Source: Bacillota bacterium
GTDB lineage: Bacteria; Bacillota; Clostridia; Oscillospirales; Ruminococcaceae
NCBI GenBank assembly: GCA_023391005.1
Contig: JAEWBS010000012.1
Location: forward strand, 6,088 to 70,087
Reading direction: 5' to 3'
DNA length: 64,000 nucleotides
Below the pieces are notes generated by a model. That model made no database searches. It was not told where the DNA came from and saw nothing but the letters and a program-made list of their open reading frames with translations. The position numbers and the translations under genes are program-made. Shown piece by piece: positions 1 to 9,022 of the stretch. Every line of letters begins with the position of its first letter. Position 1 is the stretch's first letter.

Positions 1-84
1 CTGGCGTTTTCGGCTGCGATGCTGGCTTGGTCGCTGTATAAGATCTTTATGCAGAAAAGAAAGGAAAACGCTAAAGTGGCATGA
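1..84 (+). CDS. C-terminal end of a probable membrane protein (partial)
   Basis: An open frame runs in from the left edge and stops at TGA 82-84. The visible 27 residues are a hydrophobic stretch (LAFSAAMLAWSLYKIF) followed by a basic tail (MQKRKENAKVA), which looks like a last transmembrane helix with a cytoplasmic end. It lies 35 bp upstream of the flavoprotein gene on the same strand, so it may be the last part of a transporter in the same operon. Too little is present to name a family. Confidence 0.55.
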   Translation: MAFSAAMLAWSLYKIFMQKRKENAKVA

Positions 85-119
85 TTTCAATACTTAACAC
101 AAAAGGAGCGTGTGACACG

Positions 120-2000
120 ATGCAAAAACTGTTTACCCCCATCACGCTGGGGCATGTAGTGCTTAAAAACCGCGTGATTATGCCGTCAATGTGTGTGCAT
201 TTTTGCGATTCCGACGGTCACGTCAACGACTGCATGCTTGAGTATGTGCGTCGCAGGGCCGCCGGTGGCGTGGGATTGCTGATTATTCCCGGCAGCCCCC
301 ACGGCAAGGTTAGCGCCGGTCGTCCCGCTCTTTCTGACGACGCTTATATTCCCGACTGGAAGCTGCTGGCCGACACGGCGCACCAATACGGCGCAAAGCT
401 GTTCTGTCAGCTCCACCCCGCCAAGCATCAGGCCGGGCGGGGACAGAAGGTGGAGGCGCCCGAGGATTTTAGCGAGGCGGATATTGACGCGCTGGTAGCC
501 AGCTACGCGGCCGGCGCCGCCCGCTGCCAAAAGGCCGGGGTAGACGGCGTGGATATCCACGGCGCCCACGCCCACGAAATCGCCCTGTTCCTCTCGGCCA
601 TGCACAACCACCGCACCGATGAATATGGCGGTAGCGTCGGAAACCGCTGCCGGTTCCCCATGCGCATTGTGCAGGCCATCAAGGCCGCTTGTGGGGACGG
701 CTTTCCGGTGGTGTTTCGCATTTCCGGCACCGAGGCGGTGGAGGGTGGACGCACCATTGAGGAGGGCGCCGAGATCGCCCAGTGGCTTGAAAAAGCCGGG
801 ACAGACGCCATCCATGTCTCAATCGGAATGCCCGCGTCGGGCGGATATATCGCGGCTCCCATGGACGTTGACGACTGCTTTAACGTGGACAACGCCGCTT
901 TCATCCGTAAGGCGGTGAAGATTCCGGTCATCGCCGTCAACCGCATTGTCGATATCGATCAGGCCGTGGATATTGTGGAAAGCGGCAAGGCCGATATGGT
1001 CTCGATTGCCCGCGGGCATCTGGCCGATCCGGAGCTGGTCAACAAATATTTGGGGCTAAACCCCGAGCCGGTTTGTCGCTGCATTGGGTGCAATCAGGGC
1101 TGTAAGGACAACGCCGCCCGCAAAAAGATCATCTGCATGCAAAACCCGTTCCTCGGGTTGGAGACGGTGCGGGTGCTTACCCCCGCCTCTGAAGAGGGCA
1201 AGGCCAAAAAAGTCGTAATCGTGGGCGCGGGTCCCGCCGGTCTGGAAATGGCGCTGAATCTTGCCCGCCGCGGTATTGTCCCGGAGATTTATGAAAAATC
1301 TTTCGCCCCGGGAGGGCTGGTCAATCTGGCCGCAAAGGCTCCCCGCAAATCCAACATGAACAGTATTGTCCAGTACCGCTTAGAAAGCCTGAAGCAGTTT
1401 GGGGTGCCGATTCACTTGAATACCGCGATGACGCCGGCGCTGCTGGCCGAACTGGGGCCCGATATCGTCGTTCTCGCCACCGGCAGCACCTCGGTGATCC
1501 CCCCCATTCCGGGCATTAAGGGCGAAGGCGTTTTCCGCTGCGACGACGTTCTGAGGGGCGGGGCGGTGCCCGGTCAGAAGGTGGCTGTCCTTGGCGGCGG
1601 TCTCATCGGTTGCGAGGTGGCCGATTACTTAGCGGAGCAGGGCAAGCAGGTCACCATCATCGACGTGATTTCCGAGCTGGCTGCCAACCTCAACTCCAGC
1701 CGCCGCAACATGATGCTCCAGCGGATGGCTAAGCTGCCCATCGACTACAAGCTGCAGCGCAGGGTTGAGCGCATTGCCCTGCCGGAGGTGACGATATCCG
1801 GACCCGAGGGAGAGGAAGTCCTGACCGGATTTGACGCGCTGGTGGTATCCACCGGGCGAACCCCTGCGAATCCCTTGCTCGAAGCGGCCAAAGCGCTACC
1901 CGGCGTGCAGGTCGTGGTCATTGGCGACGCCAGCGGCAGCGGCCTTGCGTTGGATGCCATTCAGCAGGCCGCTCAGGCCGCCTGCGAGCTGGAGCTTTAA
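120..2000 (+). CDS. NADH:flavin oxidoreductase / 2,4-dienoyl-CoA reductase-like iron-sulfur flavoprotein
   Basis: 626 aa from ATG 120, chosen over the in-frame ATG at 81 because AAAAGGAG (101-108) precedes it. The N-terminal half is an old-yellow-enzyme FMN barrel (HGAHAHEIALFLSAMHNHRTDEYGGS, first part at residues ~155-175). A [4Fe-4S] cysteine cluster follows (CRCIGCNQGC with a later Cys before MQNP). The C-terminal half has FAD and NAD(P) Rossmann motifs (VIVGAGPAGLEMA; VAVLGGGLIGCEVA). This is the layout of FadH, trimethylamine dehydrogenase and Clostridial enoate reductases, which reduce activated C=C bonds. The LeuC/LeuD-like pair downstream suggests a role in breakdown of an unsaturated or branched organic acid. 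The substrate is inference. Confidence 0.9.
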   Translation: MQKLFTPITLGHVVLKNRVIMPSMCVHFCDSDGHVNDCMLEYVRRRAAGGVGLLIIPGSPHGKVSAGRPALSDDAYIPDWKLLADTAHQYGAKLFCQLHPAKHQAGRGQKVEAPEDFSEADIDALVASYAAGAARCQKAGVDGVDIHGAHAHEIALFLSAMHNHRTDEYGGSVGNRCRFPMRIVQAIKAACGDGFPVVFRISGTEAVEGGRTIEEGAEIAQWLEKAGTDAIHVSIGMPASGGYIAAPMDVDDCFNVDNAAFIRKAVKIPVIAVNRIVDIDQAVDIVESGKADMVSIARGHLADPELVNKYLGLNPEPVCRCIGCNQGCKDNAARKKIICMQNPFLGLETVRVLTPASEEGKAKKVVIVGAGPAGLEMALNLARRGIVPEIYEKSFAPGGLVNLAAKAPRKSNMNSIVQYRLESLKQFGVPIHLNTAMTPALLAELGPDIVVLATGSTSVIPPIPGIKGEGVFRCDDVLRGGAVPGQKVAVLGGGLIGCEVADYLAEQGKQVTIIDVISELAANLNSSRRNMMLQRMAKLPIDYKLQRRVERIALPEVTISGPEGEEVLTGFDALVVSTGRTPANPLLEAAKALPGVQVVVIGDASGSGLALDAIQQAAQAACELEL

Positions 2001-2054
2001 AACAGCCGAGCCATCGAAGGCCAGCCGTTGCTATCACATAAACAGGAGACGAAT

Positions 2055-3311
2055 ATGGGAACAGCCGTAGAAAACATATTCAGCGCAAAGCTGGGGCGGG
2101 AGGCCCGGGCGGGTGAGCTGGTGATTGTCGAGATTGACGCCAGCGTCATTCAGGATGTCAACGGCCCACCCCTCACCGACGCTTTTGAGCAGTTGGGGGC
2201 GTATGCCACGGTACGCTCCCCCAAACGCCATATGATGACATTGGATCACATCTCGCCCGCCGCTTCGGCGGCTTCAGCCAACAACCACAACAAAATGAGG
2301 ACCTTTGCCCGTCGCCACGGCCTCGAGCTGGTGGAGGAGGGGCAGGGTATCTGCCACCAGCGGATGGTGGAGTCGGGTCGGGTCAGGCCCGGTGCCATCG
2401 TGCTGGGTACCGATTCCCACTGCTGCCACTACGGCGTCCTCAACGCTTTCAGCGCCGGGGTGAGCGTGGCGGAGGAGGCAGTGATTCTGGCGGGGGACCG
2501 GTGCTGGCTGCGCATACCCGAAAGCATCCACATCACCTTTAGTGGGAAGCCCGCCGACAATGTCACCGGTAAGGATCTGGCCCTCGCCATGGTGCGGGCG
2601 CTGACCCAATCCGGCGCAATTTATCAGTGCTTGGAGTTTGACGGGGAGGCCTTGGGCTATCTTTCCATCGATGGCAGAACCGCCATCTGCAACATGGGAA
2701 TCGAAGCCGGGGCAAAGGGCGCCATTATGCCATGTGACGACGTCCTGCGTCAATGGTTAGAGCAGAGGGGGATATCGGATTACACCCCCGCCGCGCCCGA
2801 TGCCGGTGCGCGCTATGCCCGGGAGATCACCATTGACGTTTCTTCCATCCGGCCCTTGGTGGCGCTGCCGCCCGATATCGATCAGGTGGTCCGCGTCGAC
2901 AGCTTAGAGCGCATCGTCGTCAATCAGGTGGTGGTGGGCGGCTGCACCAACGGTCGGCTTGAGGATTTCGCTCAGGTGGCGGCGATCCTTAAAGGCAAAC
3001 AAATCCACCCGGGCGTGCGCTTTGTGGCGGCCCCCGGCTCGAGAGAAATCGTGATTGGGATGGAGCGTCAGGGCATCTACCGTATTCTGCTGGAATCGGG
3101 CGTCATGGTGCTGCCGCCCGGCTGCGGCCCCTGCACAGGGCTTCACGGGGGACTGCTGGGCGACGGGGATGTCTGCCTTGCAACCACCAACCGCAATATG
3201 CCGGGTCGGATGGGCAGCCGGGGGGCACAGGTCTACATCGCCTCGCCGGTGGTGGCTGCCCACACGGCCCTTGCGGGGTATATCACAGCGGGAGGTGACA
3301 CGCATTGCTGA
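2055..3311 (+). CDS. Aconitase-family hydro-lyase, large (LeuC-like) subunit
   Basis: 418 aa; ATG 2055 follows CAGGAG (2043-2048). Family motifs are clear: DHISPAAS near residue 60, GTDSHCCHYG near 130, GGCTNGRLEDF near 300 and LPPGCGPCTGLHGG near 355. The Cys of GCTNGR and the two of CGPC are the three [4Fe-4S] ligands of this family. The enzyme would dehydrate or hydrate a hydroxy di- or tricarboxylic acid with the small subunit encoded next. No leuA or leuB is adjacent, and the operon has a reductase and a permease, so a catabolic relative (dimethylmalate, citraconate/maleate or homoaconitate type) is more likely than leucine synthesis. The exact substrate is not visible. Confidence 0.88.
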   Translation: MGTAVENIFSAKLGREARAGELVIVEIDASVIQDVNGPPLTDAFEQLGAYATVRSPKRHMMTLDHISPAASAASANNHNKMRTFARRHGLELVEEGQGICHQRMVESGRVRPGAIVLGTDSHCCHYGVLNAFSAGVSVAEEAVILAGDRCWLRIPESIHITFSGKPADNVTGKDLALAMVRALTQSGAIYQCLEFDGEALGYLSIDGRTAICNMGIEAGAKGAIMPCDDVLRQWLEQRGISDYTPAAPDAGARYAREITIDVSSIRPLVALPPDIDQVVRVDSLERIVVNQVVVGGCTNGRLEDFAQVAAILKGKQIHPGVRFVAAPGSREIVIGMERQGIYRILLESGVMVLPPGCGPCTGLHGGLLGDGDVCLATTNRNMPGRMGSRGAQVYIASPVVAAHTALAGYITAGGDTHC

Positions 3312-3793
3312 TTCAGGGCAGCGCTATATTGCTGGGTGACAACATCAGCGGAGATCACATCATCAGCAAGGAGTTCATCCGTCAGGGGCTAAGTATTCCT
3401 CAGCTCAAGCCCTATCTCTTCCATGCCGTGCGCCCCGAGCTTGGGGCCATGCTGGGCCCGGGAGATATTCTGGTAGCAGGCGAAAATTTCGGTTGCGGCT
3501 CCTCGAGAGAATATGTCATGCTGCTTTTGCTCGAGGCGGGTGTGCGCTGTATCGTGGCCAAATCCTTTGCCAGAGGCTTTTATCGGGCCTGCGTCAATCA
3601 GGGATTGTTGCCCATTGCCTGCAATCCTGCAGTAAAGGAAGGGGATCTTATCGAGGTGAATACCGAGGCGGGCGTCCTTCGCACCGCCGACGGTGCAAAA
3701 CGCACTTTCCCGCCTTTTCCGGCGCTGATCGCCGACATCATTGACGAAGGCGGTCTAATCAATTATTATAAAAGACATGGGACGCTTGTATAA
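3305..3793 (+). CDS. Aconitase-family hydro-lyase, small (LeuD-like) subunit
   Basis: 162 aa from a TTG start at 3305 that overlaps the TGA (3309-3311) of the large subunit, with GGGAGGTGA just upstream, so translation is probably coupled. It has the swivelling-domain signature: LLGDNISGDHI at the start, GENFGCGSSREYV near residue 60 and AKSFARGFYRACVNQGLLPI near 90. The length matches archaeal/Clostridial LeuD-type subunits. It forms the holoenzyme with the preceding gene. TTG is inferred from the overlap and from the normal N-terminus it gives. Confidence 0.88.
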   Translation: MLIQGSAILLGDNISGDHIISKEFIRQGLSIPQLKPYLFHAVRPELGAMLGPGDILVAGENFGCGSSREYVMLLLLEAGVRCIVAKSFARGFYRACVNQGLLPIACNPAVKEGDLIEVNTEAGVLRTADGAKRTFPPFPALIADIIDEGGLINYYKRHGTLV

Positions 3794-3809
3794 TAGCCGT
3801 CCCCTATAC

Positions 3810-3837
3810 GGGAAGCGGGCCTTGGGGCCTGCTTCCC
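3810..3837 (+). other. Intercistronic hairpin between the hydro-lyase and permease genes
   Basis: GGGAAGCGGGCC (3810-3821) pairs with GGCCTGCTTCCC (3826-3837) with one G-T wobble around a TTGG loop. No T-run follows, so it is more likely an mRNA-stability or attenuating structure than a full terminator. It may uncouple hydro-lyase expression from the permease gene that starts 27 bp later. Confidence 0.5.
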
Positions 3838-3863
3838 GCAATTTTGCGTCAGGAGGTGCAGGG

Positions 3864-4952
3864 ATGCTCCCGCTTTTTACAACACTGGCTGTGGGAGCCG
3901 CCGCCGGATTTATTCTATTAAAGCTAAAGGTTCCGGGGGGAATGATGGTGGGCGCCATCATCGGCGTCTCCTGTCTGACCATTCTCACCGGCTTTAGCGC
4001 TATGCCTTATGCGGCAAAGCAGGCCGCGCAGATGGCGGCGGGGGCCTTTATCGGCTGCTCGGTGGAACGGGAGGATCTGTCCCGCCTGCGGTATATTTAC
4101 AAACCCGCGGCGGCCATGCTGTTCGCACTGCTGGCCCTCAACCTCATCATGGGCTTTGTGATCTATGCCATCACCCCGCTGGATTTGCTCACCGCCTTTT
4201 TGTGCGCTATCCCGGGCGGAATCAGTGAGATGCCCCTCATCGCCATGGATTTTGGGGCCGATGCGGCCAAGGTGGCGGTGATGCAGTTTGCCCGAATGGT
4301 GGTGGGGGTAGGCTTTTTCCCGGGCTTTATCGCGTGGGTCAATAAACGGGAAGTGCCCGAAGCTGCGGAAGCGGCAGCGACTTCTTGCGCCCCCTGTGCA
4401 GCGTCAAACCCTGAGGCATGCACCCCCCCGGCGTTATCGTGCTGGGTGGCAAGGTGGAAGCCTATTCTGACGGCGGTGGTTTGTGCGGCGGTTTGCGGTA
4501 TAGCAGGGCTGTATTCCCCCATTCCTTCCGGCGCGCTGTTGCTGCCCATTCTGGGCGTGCTCGGACTTAAACTGCGGCGGGTTCCGATTCATCTGCCGCG
4601 TAAGCTGCGTCGGTTTGCACAGGTGCTGGCAGGCTCATATATCGGCTGCTCGGTCACCTATCAGGATCTGCTCGATTTAAAACAACTGACCGTGCCCGCG
4701 GTGATTCTGCTGGCGGGATATTTGCTCAACAGCTATTTAAGCGGCAGAATGCTGCGGCGCTATTTCGGGCTCACCCTCAAGCAGGGGATGCTCGCCACAA
4801 GTCCGGCGGGGGCCAGCGACATCGCTCTTATCTCGGCCGATATCGGCGTTCAAAGCGCTGATGTTGTGATACTTCAGGTGCTTCGCATGCTGGCGGCTAT
4901 TTCGGTCTTTCCCTACATATTACAATTCGTGGCAAGCGCTGTCGGCGGATAA
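3864..4952 (+). CDS. AbrB-family (AbrB duplication) membrane transporter
   Basis: 362 aa. ATG 3864 is chosen because AGGAGG (3851-3856) precedes it; an upstream in-frame start at 3777 would add an unlikely N-terminus reading through the hairpin. The protein is very hydrophobic and has two related halves, each with a GAFIGCSV/GSYIGCSV segment followed by a later PGGISEMPLIAMDFGAD or PAGASDIALISADIGV segment. That duplication defines the family once labelled ammonia monooxygenase/AbrB. Members are thought to be permeases or regulators of transport. Position after the hydro-lyase genes suggests uptake or export of the pathway's acid. Confidence 0.8.
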   Translation: MLPLFTTLAVGAAAGFILLKLKVPGGMMVGAIIGVSCLTILTGFSAMPYAAKQAAQMAAGAFIGCSVEREDLSRLRYIYKPAAAMLFALLALNLIMGFVIYAITPLDLLTAFLCAIPGGISEMPLIAMDFGADAAKVAVMQFARMVVGVGFFPGFIAWVNKREVPEAAEAAATSCAPCAASNPEACTPPALSCWVARWKPILTAVVCAAVCGIAGLYSPIPSGALLLPILGVLGLKLRRVPIHLPRKLRRFAQVLAGSYIGCSVTYQDLLDLKQLTVPAVILLAGYLLNSYLSGRMLRRYFGLTLKQGMLATSPAGASDIALISADIGVQSADVVILQVLRMLAAISVFPYILQFVASAVGG

Positions 4953-4970
4953 AGAATAAGAGAGGTACCC

Positions 4971-7127
4971 ATGAAACAATCTATTTTTGAACAAGAATGC
5001 GGCGTATTGGCTCAAAAGCTGGAAAAGGTTCGGGAGGGGGTCGAAGATCTGGAATTGCAGCGTAAAAACCTGCCTGACCTGTACCGCAACCAGCCGGAGC
5101 TTTTAGCGGAAATGACGGTCCAAAACCGTAGCCGCATGACCCGTATGAAGCAGGCCTTGGAAAAGCCCTACTTTGCCCGCATTGATTTTCAGTCCGAGGC
5201 TGTCGTCGAAGCGTGCTATCTGGGGAAGATCGGCATCGAGGACGAACACCAGAGGATCGTTACGGTGGATTGGCGTGCCCCCATTGCCACCTTGTATTAC
5301 GACAGCAACTTAGGCCCCGCGACCTATGAGGCGCCGGGCGGAATTATCGAGGGAGAGTTGCTGCTCAAGCGGCAGTACGACATTGAGGCGGGGACGCTGA
5401 AAGCCTATCATGATGTGGAGGCCGTCGCCAATGACGAGCTGCTGATGCCCTACTTGGCGACGGGTGGTGACAACCGGCTCAAAAATATCGTTTCGACTAT
5501 ACAGAAAGAGCAAAACCGCATTATCCGCGAAAAAATTAGTCAAAATTTAATTGTGCAGGGCGCGGCGGGAAGCGGAAAAACCACCGTGGCCCTGCATCGT
5601 ATCGCCTATCTGGTATATAAGCACCGGGACGAGATCCGGCCCCGCCAGTATATGGTCATCGGGCCCAACCGCTTTTTCATCAGCTATATCGCCTCGGTGC
5701 TGCCGGATCTGGACGTCGACAGCGTGCCCGACCATACCTTTGAGACCTTGTGTGGCGCATATGTGGGGGAGGACTTCACCGTTGAAAGCGTCTCTCACGG
5801 CTTGGCCCGGGTCATACAGGACGAGGCGAGCGGCCGTCTGGAGCGCTACAAGTCGTCCATGGCTTACAAAGAAGCGCTTGACCGCTTTTTCGACGGCTTT
5901 TTGGAGACGGTGGTCCCTAAAAAGGATCTTGTGTTCAGGGGCTTCACCATTTTGACCCGAGAGCAGATTCACGAGACCTATGTCGCTATGGATTTTCGCC
6001 CCAACACCCCTTTGCAGGCCCGAGTAGAACAGTGCATTCTCCACCTTTCTACCCGGATCAAAAACAGCCTGATCTTCCATTGCGAGCAGCTTGACAAGTA
6101 TTTGATGGCGGAAGCCCAAAAGGATGAAACCGGCGCGCATTTGGAAAAACGTCGGCGAGACAGGGAAGCGATTCGACAGGAGCTGGAGCGGGGCTGTCGA
6201 CAGCTTCTCAAGCGGCACTTCGCCGTTACCGATACGGCCATTCTCAAGCTGTACAGCCTGTTTTTGTCCAATTGCGCCCAATATATGCCGGAGCAGGCGG
6301 CGGATGCCAAACGGTTAAAAGAAGAAACCTTGGAGAACCTGCGGCAAAAGATTGTGCGCTTTGCCGACCTGCCCGCCCTGATTTATCTGAAGCTGCGCAT
6401 GGCAGGCTCCGGGGAATACAGCCAGTTTCGCCACGCGGTGGTGGATGAGGCGCAGGATCTCGGAGAGTTCCACTTTTACGCGCTGCGCAGCCTTTTGAGC
6501 GGCAGTACCTTTACCATTGTGGGGGATTTGGCTCAGGCCATCTTCCGCTATCGCGGCATCAGCCGGTGGCAGGATGTCAAGGCGCTTGCCCTTGACGGAC
6601 GCGCCGATATTATCGAATTGCGCAAGAGCTACCGTACCACTGTGGAGATTATGCAGGCCGCTAACCGAGTGGTGGAGGCGCTGGGGTTGCCCACCGCGGA
6701 GCCGGTGGTGCGCCATGGGGAACCGGTGAACTTTATGCCCTGCGGGCCACAAGAGCTGGTTCCCACCATTGAAGGGCTGATCCGCCAATATAAGCAGGAG
6801 GAGCGCCGAACCATCGCCCTGATCTGCAAAACCGAAGAGGCGGCGTCGCGGCTTGGTCGCGCCCTGCAAGAAGCCGGTGTGGAGGCTGTATCCATTACGC
6901 CTGAGAGCACGGGGTTTGGGGCGGGTGTCTGCGTCATCCCCAGCTATCTGAGCAAGGGATTGGAATTTGATGCCGTCATCCTCTGCGACGCCTCTCAAGA
7001 CGTGTATCGCGAGACCAACCTCACCGATATGCATCTGTTGTATGTTGCCATGACGCGCGCCCTTCACCGGCTGGACGTTTTATACGACGGTGCCCTTGCC
7101 GCACCGCTGCAAAACGAGATTCTCTAG
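4971..7127 (+). CDS. helD: HelD-like superfamily 1 helicase (RNA polymerase recycling factor)
   Basis: 718 aa; ATG 4971 with GAGAGG upstream. The N-terminus is a charged coiled coil (residues ~1-60), as in HelD, which inserts into the RNA polymerase secondary channel. Walker A is QGAAGSGKTTVALHRIAY (near residue 195). UvrD-type motifs follow: VDEAQDLGEFHF (near 490), VGDLAQAIFRYRG (near 520), SYLSKGLEFDAVIL (near 660) and LYVAMTRALHRLDVL near the end. HelD uses ATP to release stalled or post-termination RNA polymerase. It is 18 bp after the permease but functionally unrelated. Confidence 0.85.
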   Translation: MKQSIFEQECGVLAQKLEKVREGVEDLELQRKNLPDLYRNQPELLAEMTVQNRSRMTRMKQALEKPYFARIDFQSEAVVEACYLGKIGIEDEHQRIVTVDWRAPIATLYYDSNLGPATYEAPGGIIEGELLLKRQYDIEAGTLKAYHDVEAVANDELLMPYLATGGDNRLKNIVSTIQKEQNRIIREKISQNLIVQGAAGSGKTTVALHRIAYLVYKHRDEIRPRQYMVIGPNRFFISYIASVLPDLDVDSVPDHTFETLCGAYVGEDFTVESVSHGLARVIQDEASGRLERYKSSMAYKEALDRFFDGFLETVVPKKDLVFRGFTILTREQIHETYVAMDFRPNTPLQARVEQCILHLSTRIKNSLIFHCEQLDKYLMAEAQKDETGAHLEKRRRDREAIRQELERGCRQLLKRHFAVTDTAILKLYSLFLSNCAQYMPEQAADAKRLKEETLENLRQKIVRFADLPALIYLKLRMAGSGEYSQFRHAVVDEAQDLGEFHFYALRSLLSGSTFTIVGDLAQAIFRYRGISRWQDVKALALDGRADIIELRKSYRTTVEIMQAANRVVEALGLPTAEPVVRHGEPVNFMPCGPQELVPTIEGLIRQYKQEERRTIALICKTEEAASRLGRALQEAGVEAVSITPESTGFGAGVCVIPSYLSKGLEFDAVILCDASQDVYRETNLTDMHLLYVAMTRALHRLDVLYDGALAAPLQNEIL

Positions 7128-7707
7128 ACCGATAAGCATAAAAGTCCCTTTGGTTTCAACTAAAGATTGCCAAGGGGGCCAAGGCTTGGATTCATCTCAA
7201 TCGGGCAGACGATATAAATATATCGGATAAAGCGCGCAATTTGCCCATTTATGTATGCCCTGTGTGAAAACGCAGGGTATATGCTGTTTTATAGGCTTTC
7301 TCACCTCTAAAAAGGCCGCGAAAAAGATATCGGTTCATATATGCCATAGGCATTTTAGGCGAGATGGAACACATAAACGCGTGCATGGCCAGATTTAAGG
7401 GCGCTTTTAGCAGCGCCCTTTTTGTATTAATGCTTGGCGGATCATCTTGCGATACAAGAAAACCCCCTTTTGCCAAAGTAGATGCGGTTTGTCAACCGCA
7501 TTAAAAGCAAAAAGAGGTTTATCAATGGACGACATATGAAGTTTATTACATACTAGATGGCGGGTGCACGCTATTGCAATACGATCCCAATATCACGGCT
7601 AAGAGATCCGTTACCACCGGTTGCATCGGTGATGTTGATTGTTAGAGGCAGTACGTTAGATTTGTTTTGCATCCTGATTCGCGAAGTCAGTGGGGGTTTC
7701 GGCCGCG
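7128..7707. other. Intergenic region, no gene recognised
   Basis: 580 bp between helD and the convergent LUD gene. It holds the terminator at 7397-7423 and a short inverted repeat (ATGCGGTT, 7482-7489, with AACCGCAT, 7494-7501). A 75-codon minus-strand open frame at 7249-7476 has no family-like sequence and runs through the terminator, so I do not count it as a gene. Confidence 0.6.
7397..7423 (+). terminator. Intrinsic terminator
   Basis: AAGGGCGCT (7397-7405) pairs perfectly with AGCGCCCTT (7412-7420) around TTTAGC, and a T-run (7419-7423) follows. It is 270 bp past helD and reads on the plus strand, so it probably ends helD read-through. Confidence 0.75.
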
Positions 7708-8310
7708 TCACATACCCATCTCTTGGTTAATAATAATCGCCTCTGCCTCCACGTTTTTAAGCTTTTTTAAGTGAATATTCAGCGTATTACAGATTCTATC
7801 GGGACCCGAGCAATCGTAGCAGCGGTCGCCCTTAATTGCACAGGGTGTTTTGTATCCAAACCGCTTGGCGTTCTTTGGCGCGGCAATATTCCGCGCGCGC
7901 CAAATGGCCTTTTCGAGCGTGGGCTCGATTTTATTGGTACTAAAAACAAAAAACACACGCTTATGTCCGAATATTGAGCCGGCCACCCGGTTGCCGGTGC
8001 CGTCTATATTGACCAACTCGCCGGTTTCGGCCACGCCGTTCACCGAGGTGAAAAAGACATCGGTCAAAAGCGCCTTTTTACCAATCTCAACAAACTCGGC
8101 GCCGGAGTGGGAGGCCGGATTGATCACGGTATTGTTTTCTGACAGAAGCGCCGCGAGATTCATTGATGCGAGCGTTGCAGAATCGCCAAACCCGACGGTC
8201 ACACCGTTTACCGTGCCGACAAGGTATTTGACCGCGTCGTCGGGCGTCTCAAAATATGAAACCTTATACCCCTTACGGGTCAGCGCCTGAATTAATTTCT
8301 CATACTTCAT
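7708..8310 (-). CDS. LUD-domain protein (lactate-utilization / DUF162 family)
   Basis: 200 aa. The start is ATG at 8310, preceded on the minus strand by AAGGAGG (8327-8321); a longer open frame to 8400 lacks a site. The fold signature is FGDSATLASM near residue 40, HSGAEFVEIGKKALLTDVFFTSVNGVAETGE near 95 (first part HSGAEFVEIG) and GNRVAGSIFGHKRVF near 125. It ends with Cys-rich KGDRCYDCSGPDRICN. LutC-type LUD proteins help oxidise lactate, but stand-alone Clostridial members of this size have no assigned reaction. No lutA/B lies nearby. Confidence 0.82.
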   Translation of the reverse strand: MKYEKLIQALTRKGYKVSYFETPDDAVKYLVGTVNGVTVGFGDSATLASMNLAALLSENNTVINPASHSGAEFVEIGKKALLTDVFFTSVNGVAETGELVNIDGTGNRVAGSIFGHKRVFFVFSTNKIEPTLEKAIWRARNIAAPKNAKRFGYKTPCAIKGDRCYDCSGPDRICNTLNIHLKKLKNVEAEAIIINQEMGM

Positions 8311-8557
8311 GAATGGAGTGCCTCCTTTTTTTATCAGCGATCTCGACGATCGGCATCTATCAATTTTATATTCAAATGAGGCAAAATATATCAACGCCAC
8401 ATTGGCATATCTCCGTTTATAGCGGGTCTCATGCAGCCGGTACGATGTTTTTTGAGAGAGATTTACCGTCGGCGGCCTTATTTATACGTTGAACGGCATT
8501 TGCTTGATACTGCTCGTGGCACCGGCCAACAGGGCGGAGTGCTCGGGGTCTTATTTG

Positions 8558-9022
8558 CTATTCAAGAGTCGAGGTACAGTGTGGGCACCGGGTAGCGTCA
8601 ATCGCAATTTCTGATTTGCAGAAACGGCAAGATTTAGTTTTCGGCGCTTCGGCCACGACTTGGGGCTTGTGGCGTTTGTCCATCAATGCGCCAAGCACCT
8701 TAACCATCATAAAAATGACGAGCGCCATGATCAAAAAATTGATAACAGCGGTTATAAAGATACCGTAATTGAGTGTTGCGGCCCCGGCCTCTTGCGCGGC
8801 GATCAGCGTTTCGTACCGATTACCGTCCAGCGCGATAAACCAATTAGAAAAATCCAGCCCCCCAACAACGCCCGAGATCAGCGGCATAATAATGTCTTTG
8901 ACAAGCGAATCGACAATCGCCTTAAAGGCCGCGCCGATAATAACACCAACTGCCATATCCATGACGTTGCCCTTGCTGATAAACGCCTTAAATTCCTGCA
9001 AAAAACCTTTATACTTCTCCAT
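8558..9022 (-). CDS. mscL: Large-conductance mechanosensitive channel MscL with C-terminal zinc ribbon
   Basis: 154 aa, minus strand, ATG at 9022 with AGGGAGATG upstream. The N-terminal amphipathic helix and TM1 (FKAFISKGNVMDMAVGVIIG) and the second helix (FLIMALVIFMMVKVL) are typical of MscL, which opens under membrane tension to release solutes in hypo-osmotic shock. After the usual end the protein carries CRFCKSEIAIDATRCPHC, a four-cysteine zinc-ribbon motif (CxxC-x10-CxxC) not found in E. coli MscL. The extension should lie in the cytoplasm. Confidence 0.93.
   Translation of the reverse strand: MEKYKGFLQEFKAFISKGNVMDMAVGVIIGAAFKAIVDSLVKDIIMPLISGVVGGLDFSNWFIALDGNRYETLIAAQEAGAATLNYGIFITAVINFLIMALVIFMMVKVLGALMDKRHKPQVVAEAPKTKSCRFCKSEIAIDATRCPHCTSTLE

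Noticed and set aside
7249..7476. 75-codon minus-strand open frame after helD
   Set aside because: It crosses a clear plus-strand terminator, lacks a convincing binding site and has no recognisable motif.
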